Shown piece after piece: positions 26,601-38,600 of a stretch of 64,000 nucleotides of DNA. Both the position numbers and the translations under genes were made by a program. Within the stretch, counting starts at the first letter, position 1. Each line of letters opens with the position of its first letter. This DNA is from Schistosoma haematobium (lineage: Eukaryota; Platyhelminthes; Trematoda; Strigeidida; Schistosomatidae), in the NCBI RefSeq assembly GCF_000699445.3, contig NC_067195.1, positions 55,594,465 to 55,658,464 on the forward strand, in the 5' to 3' direction. A model generated the notes under the pieces. It ran no database searches. It had not been told where the DNA came from and saw nothing but the letters and a program-made list of their open reading frames with translations.

Positions 26601-29600
26601 GTTGGTGTCTGACGAAATATCAGCACGGATTCGAAAAGCTCGTTTGGCTTTTGCCAACTTGCGTCACCTATGGCGAAGGCGAGATATCCGTTTATCAATA
26701 AAATGACGAGTATACTGCGCGGCAGTCCGTTCTGTTTTAATTTACGGCAGCGAAACATGGCCATTAAGAGTCGAAGACACTCGTAAGCTACTAGTATTTG
26801 ACCACAGATGCCTCAGAAATATTTCTGGCGTCTGCTGAGATCACCGGGTAAGTAATAGGGAGGTTAGACGCAGGGTATTAGGTAATGATGGTAAATCAGT
26901 CGATGAGGTTGTGGATCTTCAGCGACTGAGATGGTTGGGCCACATGTTACGTATGCCCAAACACCGATTACCACGACGTGCAATGCTAACCGGTGTTCGG
27001 GATGGTTGGAAGAAAGTTAAGGTCGGCCAAACCGAAATGGGGCATCAGTGCTTGGAGTCACCAACTTCTGGTCTGAGCCATGTTGGTAGATGCAGACTAC
27101 TTGATTGGGGTCCGCGTGACTGTCGTAACCAATGGTTGGAGACTCTTGGTGACATGGCTCAGAATCGATCACAATGGTGTCGGTGTATACACTCTTTGTC
27201 TTCCCTTAAACTAAGAGATTAAAATTGCTTCATATCTTTCTTTCTCCGAACTAATTCTTTCTTCGTGTACTATATCCTTATTGCAATCTTTCTTTTATAT
27301 ATTACCACCTCTGAATTAACTACTTTTATGAATCCGGTGTCCATCTTGTTGTGTTAATGAAGTATGGCAACTTGGACCGATGCATAAATGTGCGTGGTCC
27401 TACGTTGTAGCTGACTGACTGGCTGATATATACTTTGCTAATGATATCTGTAAATTAAATTACATATCTGTGTTGTTTAATCATATTCTGGTTTTGCGTC
27501 AAGGTTTAAATATCGTAAGTTGACAGTTTATAATACTAAATTGCATAAATGGTGGAACATCGATTATAGTAATCGATAATTCCAAGAAAAATAGTATATG
27601 GTTGAAATGAACTGGGCCTATTTTTCAATTAAATAGGCTCGTAGTATATTTTAATACAATTCAATAATTTGTTAAATATGGTGATATTTTAAATATTCAG
27701 AGTTGGAATTCTACTTTCTCAAATTTGATTGAATCCAAAATAATCAATAGTTTTCACCACTTCCAAATCAACATTGGGTAACCTATTGGTGACCGCAATC
27801 TTGGTATTTTGTCATGATATTGCAATTGATTTATAACTTTTGAAAAGAGCAAGAAAAAACATTCTAGCAGAATAGCATGAATTCATTTTTATTTCGTTGG
27901 TTGTCATCAGCCTCTTACAACCTGTGATATTTAAAATCATAATTACATAATGGGTTTAAAGTACTTACATGAGATGGCTTAGTTTGGAGTTATATTGAAG
28001 ACATATTAGTATAGTTTAGCAAGGGTGTAAATAAATTTAATAGGCTGAATATTGTAAATATATACCTTATGTAAAAGAACAATCTACAACATTGATTGTG
28101 ACAACAGTTCAAAGGGCTAGAAACAAGTAAACATTGATAGGAATAAAATGAGTAGAGTTCAGTTGATAAAATAAGGTTAATCATTTGGAAGATAGTTGGG
28201 ATAAAACCCAATCATGTGATAAATGCAAGAAAGAGTTTAAGTAAGTAAGTAACTTAAACCCATTATGTAATTATGCTTTTAAATATCACAAGTTGTAAGA
28301 GGCTGACGACAACCAACGAAATAAAAATGAATTTATGCCATTCTGCTAGAATGTTTGTTCTTGCTCTTTTCAAAATGAAAAAGGGAACTATGTGTATGAA
28401 GATTTATAACTTATTGAGATGATTAAGGTAGCTGAATTGATAATCGAGCATCTGAACCAATTGGTGACTTGTCAGGAGGCATACCCATAGGCATGCTTTA
28501 CTGAATATATCAAGGAATCAACACAGTTATTCGTATGCAAAATTATTCATTCAAGATATCATGATTTACAACAAATAATCAGTCAAAGATGAAGAGGAAA
28601 ACCACAAAGCAACTGTTGATACTTCGTTTTTCCATTTTATCATATTCCAAAACTCATATTAACCATTGTTTCACATAATAAATCATTTTAGTGTACATAT
28701 ACTTAAGAACTCTTCAAAACAAGACCAGTAACTGAATTACTTCCTAAGTTGTGCAAGCTATTACTTTATTATTTTCTACTATGTTCCAATAGGATCTGTT
28801 AATGATTTGAAAGGGTTAATAATAAATCATCATAAATTTGTCAAGATCTGTTTTTGTTTCATTGTTTTCTATTATTGATCAAATGGAAATTGACTGTAGT
28901 ATTGAACAATGTCAGAGATTTTTCATTCTATACCTCAAATATTAATTTCACGTAGTTGAGATAAATATATTTCTCAATGAAATGATTCAAATACTTAAAT
29001 TTTTTAAATTCTACTTTCAGACATTCTTATTGTCAGTCGTATTCTACAATTTTACCGAAATCCTCCGTATGTTATCCATTTATAGAAAATATTGCTAATG
29101 AATACAAAGAACCTTATTTAATTTCACGATCTCGTTTATATTCCAATGAAATCAGTAATCAAGCTGTTAAAAATCTGTTTACCAGCTGGGATGATTTACT
29201 ATCATCTTCAATGCATTTATCTCAACCTAATAATTATCTCAGTGATTCTTTTAAAAGTTCAAATACATCTTTTATAAAATCAAATCATGTTGTAGATGCG
29301 ATAAGTTTATCTAATAGTAGTAGCGCTGCATGGAGATGTATTAATTTGGCTAAGCATTTAACTTGTGCTACATCTTATCCTCGATGTGAAATTACTAACA
29401 CTGATAGAAAATCAACATCTGTATTTGCCAATTCATATATTGAATATCCTGTTTGTTTGTAAGTTATTTATAAGTAGCTTATTGTTTAGTTAAATCTTTG
29501 TAGAAGTCTATTTTTTGTTATTGAGTTGTTAATTATAAGTTGGTTATGAATAATATACTTGTTTGTTCTTTGAATAAAATGTATTTGTGAAAAACACAGG

Positions 29601-32600
29601 TTTGCAAAGAAAATAAACTAGTGAACAATACCGTTTCATCGATACTAAATTAACCTCAGTAACTAGCCTCCTCAAATTTACTATGAGTGAAATGGGTTTC
29701 AAGCTTTTCACCAACTAGTTTGAAATCGTAAGGATAAATCAAATAGACTACAATCAAAATCTAGAAAAGTGAATTATTGTATCGTAAATGTGTTCACATT
29801 TAGACTTAGTCTTTGGAGTTTTTAATTTTCAATCATATGCATATCACTACCTAATCAGCTGGCGAAGATCATTAGTCAAACAAAATATTTCGAAGTTTAC
29901 ACAATCCTGTGCTTGACAAACGACTCATATTACGGTCAGACTCGAATTTACTGAGATTGTGTAGTTTGTAAATTGACCTGGATGCTAATCGTTTGAAAAA
30001 GAACTGCTCAGAATTTCTCGGTTGAAGTAACCTTTTTTCTCCAGTCTATGGAATACTAGTTGAACACAACAAATAAAGATTAAAGTATTGCCCCATCAAT
30101 TATTATAAACTTCATAAACTCACATGCATTTTTAAAAATGTGACCTTAAACTAATATTGATAACAATCTCATATCCTCAGGATAAAACCAGTATACCGAG
30201 ATGAAATATTGTAAATATTTCAATGAGTTTTGGTCGAGAAGATATTGCATTTATTGATGTTGCTTTGTTACAGTCGTAGCTAAATGCCCCAGGTACTTGA
30301 TTCCCCAAACTTGATTTTACTGTTAACTTTCATAGGATAGACCTAAAATATCAATAATTATGATTATATGTCCATGGAAGTTCTCATTTGAATAGTATAA
30401 CAGCTGAATAATAATAAACTCAGTCAGTAACAACGTAGAACTTCGTACGTACGTACATCAGTTTGAGTTGCCACACCACATTAGCACAGAGATGCAGTGG
30501 TCGATTCAAATCCCGTAGTGCTAGATGTAAAATTATAACCTGTAATCAGAAAAATTAGGGTTTGAAGATGTGAAATAAATTTGGAAAGAGAAAAAAGAGA
30601 GGGACATGAAGTATTCAGAAGATTAGAATTTGGGAGAACACAAAGAGTGGATGCACCTGCGTCATTGCAAACGATTTTGAGCCATGTCATTCAGGGTCTC
30701 TAACCATCGGTTGCTATCATCTCGCGATCCCCAACCAGGTAGTCTACACCTACCAATATGACTCAGTCCACTTGTCAATGAATTCATGGACTTGTGCCAT
30801 GTTTTGGTCTGGCCGCCTCTAGCTTTCTTCCAATCTACTTCTACACCATAAAACATCGCACATCAAGGCAGCCAGTGGTTGGGCATACGTAACATATGTC
30901 CCAGCCATCTCAACTGATGAAGTTTCACCACTTCGTCAATCGATTTGCCATCCTTACCTAGTACCCGTTTCCTAACAACTGTGTTACTTACTCGATGGTC
31001 CCAGGATATACGAGCAATGTTTCGAAGACACCTATGATCAAATACTAGTAACCTACGGATATCCTCTACTCTTACCGGCCATGTTTCACTGCCATAAAGT
31101 AGGACGGAACGAATTGCTTCTCAGTAAACACGTCCTTTGGTTGATAGACAGATATCTCGCCTACACCATAAATGACGCAAGTTGATAAAAGCTAGTCGAG
31201 CCTTCTATATCCGTGCTGAGATTTCGTCACACACCAGACCACAAGGGCTGATGAGACTTCCAAGATAAGTGAAGCGATCGACATGCTCAACTACTTCACC
31301 CCTATCATTTGTTCGGGTGTCAATGCAACCCAATCCTGAAGCAACATTTTGCATTTCGAGAATGGGGAGAATCGCATGCCGAACATGCTTGCATTGTTGC
31401 TTAGAGTGGTCAGAAGACTCTGCATTTTGTCAGCGTCTTCGCCAAATAAAACTATGTTATCAGCATATTCTAAGTCAACAAGTGAACCTCCTGGTAGAAG
31501 TTCAACCCCTGGAAATCTAGACGAGGAAAGTGTTATCTCTAAAAGTACGTCGACGACAAAGTTGAACAAAAATGCAGAGAGTGGACAGCCCTGACGAACA
31601 CCACTTGAGGTAATCAATTCTGATGACAGTTCGCCATAAGCTCTCACTCGACTAGTTGTGTTCGAGTAGAGAGCCTTTATAAGGTGAATGCACTTCTTTG
31701 GTACTCCTTTCAGTGACAAACACTGCCATAGAACCTTACGATCAACAGAGTCGAATGCCGCCTTAAGGTCGAGAAGTACTACCATTGTGGGGCGTCTGAA
31801 TGTGTGTCTGTGTTCTAGAACCTGACGTAGTGTGAATATCTGATCTATACAACCACGTCCAGGTCTAAAACCGGCCTGGTTTTCTCTAATCTGCTCTTCA
31901 CGAGCTTTGGTTAGGCGTCGAAGTATTATTGAAGCTAATATTTTAGACACTATATTTGTCAAACTGATTCCTCTGTGATTGTCACAAGAGGACTTTTGTC
32001 CTTTCTTATAGACTGGCACAATCAGTGATTGAGACCAGTCAGATGGGATTACGTCCAGTTCCCAAATTCTACCTAAGACTTCAGTTAATGTTACTGCTAA
32101 TACTGGACCACCATTCTTAAAAATCTCAGGAGTAAACCTGTCAAGGCCTGCTGCTCTCCCTCGTTTCAGATTTCCTATAGCTTTTTCAACTTCGTAAAGA
32201 GACGGAGGACCTACATTAACTTGCCATTCAGGTTGACTGGAGATCGTGGGAAACCGAAGTGTGGCTGAAAGCCAGTTGAACTGATCCCTAAAGTGATCTG
32301 CCCATCGATTCAATCTCCTGGATTGAGAATGAATAATATGTCCATCTTTCTCTGAGATTGTTTCGCCAGCAGTCGGTTTCCTAATACCGGTTTCCTTAAC
32401 AAGTCTGAACAATTGTTTGCTATTACCTATTGCCTCTGCCTTTTCCATCTCTCTTGCTTTCGCTACCCACCACTGTTCACGATCATTGCGTAGACTTCTT
32501 GTCAGCTTGCGCTTAAGCTGACTCCGCTCTTTATTATGTTCCGAGCTAGGTGGAATGAGTTTCCGAGCATCTATCAGTGCGATAGATGCTGCTGTGATCC

Positions 32601-35600
32601 AGTGTTTCTCCCTAATCTTGTGGTTTACCTTACTAGCAGATATCACTGCTGTTTCCACAGCTTTTCGGATATCATTCCATGCTGCCTCGGGCTGGGCATC
32701 ACATACATGGCTACCTAACTGTTTTTCTAGTTGTTCCTGAAATATACTCTTAGCTTGACTATCACTAAGTAGGCCCCTAAAAGGTTTACTTGCAGCGTCT
32801 TTCCTACGTCCAGTAAGACGCAGGCAAATACGCGCTCGTACTAGAGCATGATCCGAATCTAAGCATGTGCTCCAGAATGAGCGACAGTCTTCTATCGAGC
32901 CCCTCCATCGGTGGCTGATAGCGATGTGATCTATTTGGGTCCAACGTTGGAATGAATTAGGGGGTCTCCATGTTAAAAGATGTTTTTGCTTATGCCTAAA
33001 GTTGGTATTTGCAAGGAACAGGCGGTTATCTGAGCAAAGCTGCAACAGACGGTCGTCATTATCTGTTCTTTGAGCCACGATGCTATAAGATCCACCTAGG
33101 TGTCTTTCTTTTTCGCTTAGTTTACCTACTTGAGCATTAAAGTCACCGGCCATTATTACTACATCCGAGCGCCTAGCTTTTCGGAGGAGGTCGAAGAGCT
33201 TTCTGTAAAACTCATCTTTTACATCATCTGAGCTGCAGTCAGTGGGAGAGTAGGCAGATACGACGAAAGGGCAACTACGAGTGTCCCTATCTTTCCGGAT
33301 CCTTACTGTTCCGTTTAGTCGGACAGCGCACAAACGACTATCTACTGGGATCCACTCTACGAGAGCTAGTTCTGCCCTAGGACTCAATACTATACCTACA
33401 CCGGCGAGGCAGAATCAGGGCTTCCAGATACACGAAGCGTAAATCGAGTCGGTTCTTTATTTTGGCATGGTGAGGTCAAATAAATGACGCTACTCGGATC
33501 CTGTATGCGCGTTTCGGAGACGCGGCACACATCGATAGCGCGGGATTCTAAAGTCCTAGCTAAGGAAGCCTGCTGTCCTATTTGGCACAGTGTTCGGACG
33601 TTTAAAGTTCCTACGTGTAGTTTAGAGCGTTGTTTCAGGAGACCAGGAATAGTTTTCCGCGTACTCGTATCGTTTGCCCTAGCGGTGCGAGGTGATAAAG
33701 AGACGTGAGAAGGGTTAGTCATGGAGATAAGAGAAGTATTAGGAGGTGTAGGAAGGATTTGAATGTGACCAACTTGGTCTCGTGTGCTGTTACGGGTATG
33801 AGGGCTGATATCACTTCCCGGCTGCCCACACCGTGGAAGGGTATTTCTTGAGGAACCTGAAAAGGAAATTGGATTAGTGTTGGTCTTAACGACCTGGGAG
33901 CGTGACCGCAGAGCCCAAGGAACAACTGCTTGAGGCCGGTCGCGTACGGTCTTTTCGTGGAAGGTTTTTAATGTGTTAGCTCCGTTCTTCAAAGGGCCTT
34001 ACCGCCGGAGACGGAAATCCGTGAGGCAAGGTGAGGTGTGACATTTTTAGGGTCGATCTTTTCTAACCCCACCGTTCCTTGTGGGAAGGCAGCATCGCTG
34101 CTGATGCTGGTTGTCTGAAGGAAACACCTTACTGCTGTCACACCCCTCCACAGTCAGCAGTACGACTTCGCCCTCAGACCTTGAGTTGTTGCTTTTAGTC
34201 TTACCGTTCTCCAATCGACCTACCTGGCATGGTAGAACCTACAGGAACATATGTTCCAGCCAATATAGCTCGGTTGGGTCATCACCATAGGCAAGCCCGA
34301 CCACCGCGTCAAGGTAGCAGCTACGGTCGGGATAATAATAAACTAATTAAAATACATGTTCCACAAAGTGAATCAGGAACGACAACATTCCTAGAACTGG
34401 TAAATTTGAAAAAAATGTCTTTACCTGTTCCTAGAGTAAAATCACTGCTAGACATATCAACAGAAATATTATAAAACTACCCACATGAAGTTTACTGAAG
34501 TATTAATGATCAATTTTCCAATTCTAACTTCTGTCTCAAATCTAAAGTTAGGCTCTATACTTAGTACGGGACAGATGAAGATTAAATTAGTTAAACCAGA
34601 CAACAACACTGCAGGGTTTAGCAACAAATATATTGTCGACTTAAAATATTGTTAGAAAAAGTGTTAATTTGTCCAATCTACGGTTTATATAGAGTCACAT
34701 TGTTACTGACGAAGTGTTTACTTTTACAATTTATACGTTGTCATCTGAGAATTTAAAATTCCGCATACCAATCGTAAATACTTTTAGAGTACTCTAAGTA
34801 TTTAGCATGAACGTACTTTAAACTGAAGGAGTTTATTTAACCATTATATGGTAAATTTTTAAGCTATACGTTGTTAAGTTTGTTTAGTTCTTGCAATAGC
34901 TGTACGGTAATTGCGTGTAATAGTTACTTTAAAAAAGTCTGAAACAATTATATGTGAACGATTGTGACCTTTGATATGATCTATTTAGATAAAGCTATGA
35001 CAAAATAAACAGTTTAACCATTCGTGTTTTCATTTCGTTTATTTTCTCTCGACTCTGTTTACCTTGCACATGTTGGTTTTTACTGTTAGTTTCTCCTTTT
35101 TTTTACTGAACGGAATGCTGTGTTTTTGTAATTTCGCTGTGGAGCTATAGTTAAATAGTTGATACGGTTCAATTTCAATTTATTGGCTCTTGTCGATTTT
35201 CATCTCAGATTAAGTTAATTCCTCTCTTGCTTCTCATCTCGTGTTGATATTATACCTGCTTGAATAGATAAAGCTTCCTAAACATATCCTACGTTGATGA
35301 CGACCGACTGACTGGAACAGTTTCTATTTTGTTTGTTGTTCTAAAAATAATAGCTATATTCTCAGGTCTGGCATAGAAAACCTTTCTATATTTTACACTG
35401 TAAGGGATTTTAAACTGATTATTTGGTTTTAAAACTTATTAGGGCAAATGAATTTATCGTTAAATTACCTCCCCTCAAATAACTTTTCATTGTTCACAGA
35501 AAAGACCTAATTTACTAACATAAAGGAAATTTCTAACGATTTGTCCACCTACTAACAAGTAGTTTGTTACTTGCCCCGCCTTCCCATTAGTGAATTCATT

Positions 35601-38600
35601 AAATATCTTGTAAAGAATTGATTTTGTCTCATTAAGAGCCTATTTCGTTTCAACACACACCGCTAGCCGAGGAACACGTAGTTGTTGGAAGTGACAAGTC
35701 CAGTACATTTTTTCAACTTGAATTTTTTTTAAAAGAGCTATCTGTAGATTGTTTATAGTTTCTATTTTGTGCTGTAATTTAGTAAACATCTATTCTATCG
35801 TCTTCGTAAAACAGGAAACATTGTCTCGCTGTTACAGGCCTATTTTGCTTCTCCTCGTTAAAAATCTTGAATAATTCAGCTTTGGATAGACTTCTCGACA
35901 TTCATCGGAATGAATCTTTAATGAATTCTGATTTTGTAAAAACGGGTTGGTCAGAACTGATCAATGTGCCGGAAGCCAAAAATCAAAGTCTTCCACTGAG
36001 TTTCTCCGATCCATTAGCCAGTGGGACATCAAATCCCTTTTACATTTGTTCATCAACTAAAGGTGATATTATGTCTTTTGAACCGTCTAAAAAGTCTATT
36101 TGCACTCGTTTACCTATTGATAACGAAAATCCAACAAATTCCATTGAAGGAAGTAAGAAAACTCCTGATGAACAAAATGGTAAGTTTTTGTCACTTTACT
36201 AAATTTTCAACAGGTTTTTGCATGTTTGGTCAATCGCCTTGGAAAGAAACTTTTCAATGTACTATAATATGTTGAATTTTTAGAGTCTACTGAAATAAAT
36301 AGTATTTCTTTCGTTTATTGATAATATTTGTATCTGTTTTATTAACAATAAGTAAATGTTGACCAGATTATGGTTTTCCTCTTAGATCATTGTTTATTGT
36401 GTCCGATTTTCCATTATAATTGTGACGTAGGGAAGTGAATAAGATTTCTTAAGTAACGTATTGATATGAGAAATATATCATTAGCTCATTTGATGTGGAA
36501 CGGTGACTTAATGCTAAAGGCGCTCAACTTTCAGCCACTAAACCCGAGGTTCGAACCTCACTCCACCTACTTCGTTTTTGGCAACCGGATAGTATTATTA
36601 CCCCTCACAATTAGAGCCTAGGTCACATCCAGGCACCCGGTGGTTGAGTTAAAAAGTTTAATTCATTAAATAACTGCCCATTTTCTGTAGTGAAACAATG
36701 TATCTCATTTGTTCTGTTTGAATTATATTTTCCGTGATCAGTTTTCCATTTTACTGATTTTGATTCTAATCCTCTCGATTTCTGTATCCGTCGTGTTAAC
36801 GTGAGGTGTGGCTCTCATATATTTGTAGAATTCATACAGGACATATCAAAGTACAATATCTTTATGAATAATCTACAAGTGAACATCCGATATGCTCTGC
36901 CTAATAAAACGATGTAATTTCAATACCGAAACAGTGAAGATACTTTTTACCGTAGGCTTTATTGTTTTGTAGGTTGCGCGTTTGATCTGGATCAGTTATT
37001 GTTGTTTTGATGCGTTCTATTTTCCAAGGAGAGTGCGAATTTTTTTTGAATATATTTAACAACAAGCCTTAATCAGGTTTTAACCTCTTGAGTGTTATTT
37101 TTATGTTTTAATTACGGAAATGCTTTTGTCATACTTTCTATAAAATTTCCCACGATCTTTACTTAACATACCTCATTAATTATCAGGTATTTTCAGTTTT
37201 GCTTTTACTGTTTGACTATGAGCTATTTTCATATCTCCGTTCTCTTGTTAATAATTTGATATTTTACTACATGATATAGATTATCGAAGTGTTCATTAAC
37301 AAGATTGCTTTTCAATCCAACATCTCTTTCCTTTGTTGTTACCGGTATTGTTGATAAGTGATTGGGAAAAACTATAAATTTTACTAATTATCTGAAAAAA
37401 AAACAACTAATGCTTTTATTTACCGCTTGTTGACAGATCACTATTTATTTCGATGACTAGTGTGTGATATACATTATTACAACACTGCATTGTTTTGGCT
37501 ATAATCACTTTTTACAAATGTATTTTAACTAATATTGTTTTTTCTAATAGATGATTATTGATAATAAACGTTGTGCACTCGTATATAGTTGTTTATTTAT
37601 TATATACTTGAATATTTAACGGAATTTAACTTTTTAATCGCTTGAGATAATTAAATAGAAATTTATGTAGCTTATTGATACTATGAAGTAGTCACATGAA
37701 TTCAACATTTTACGTGCATTGACTGATTCTTTACTGAAATGAATGACTTGGTTTTTCTATCTATCTATCTATCTATCTATCTAAAAATCATTTAATACTG
37801 GCTGGGCTTACTGTATAGCTGGAATTGGCATGATTATGTTAAGAACTGTCAAAAGCTTTAGTTCCAATCTTATCTAACGCTAATTAATGTAACACATTGT
37901 GTTAGTAAATAACATCAAAGAAAATTTTATTTTCAATGAAATCATTTCATTTAACTGTATATTCGTGCCTATAGTTATTTGATAAATATATGAGTCTATA
38001 AAAGAATAGAAAGAAATTACATGATGAAAGTGATCCGACATCTGTAATACCAAAATAAAGTTGTGTAACGATCGAGAGGTTGGAAAAGAATAAGATGAGG
38101 AAAATAATTGACATATTAGGAATACGTGAGTTAACTGTTCATTTAACAGATATGAAGAAATGAGAAACAAATGTGAAGAACATTAATAACAACTGAATAG
38201 TAATCAAGAGCAATTGTTAGCGAATAATAATAACATCAATTAATTCATGATCTCAACCAAAAACTTAACAATCTCCACAACCCCCATACTGATAATAATT
38301 ATAATAACTGATTACGGTTTAAAAGTACAAAATAAGAATGTAAAGAAAAACAAGACTTGGACTTCACTGGAGAGAGGGATTGGGCACATGGAAGGACGAG
38401 AGGTCCCTCGTGGAGTTCAGGCTTGAGTTTTTAAATTGTCAACACCTTAGTAGTGCACAAGTGGTTACTGTCATTCTCCCGTTCTTCAGTAACCTCTTGA
38501 TTACTATGCAAACTTCTCTAAACATTTCAAATGTAGGATCACTTTGTCATGTAATCTCTTTCTACTCTTCTATAGACTCATATATTTATCAAACAATTAC

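Larger units (their letters stand above)
26202..27424 (+). mobile_element. SR2-like RTE copy, 5'-truncated
   Basis: It begins within RT at LAYGELSSAFATSSGVRQGC-like sequence and runs to the 3' end (gctgactgactggctga). It is less decayed than the copy at 22910. LEYSDDIVLFGED (the YADD site with Ser), DNFTYLESLISPNVLVSDE and GHMLRMPKHRLPRRAML are readable. 5' truncation is the normal outcome of target-primed reverse transcription. Confidence 0.85.
30421..34331 (-). mobile_element. SR2-like RTE retrotransposon, full length (3.9 kb)
   Basis: This 3,911-bp element on the minus strand is flanked by a 13-bp target-site duplication (ataataataaact at 30408-30420 and 34332-34344), which fixes both ends. 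Reading from 34331 it has a GC-rich 5' region, a short N-terminal frame, endonuclease and RT, then a 3' UTR ending in acgtacgtac and a gactga-type tail. Length and layout fit the SR2 family of schistosomes. Frame breaks near 33390 and 31291, a stop at about 31209 and YADN for YADD show it is inactive. Confidence 0.92.

Noticed and set aside
31250..31290. gctgatgag that looks like a hammerhead core
   Set aside because: It is in the RTE coding region, lacks the GAAA box and has no stem II.
36490..36575. Possible functional tRNA gene
   Set aside because: A and B boxes exist but the acceptor stem and anticodon arm do not form a clean cloverleaf, and a second copy with the same tail shows it is a SINE.
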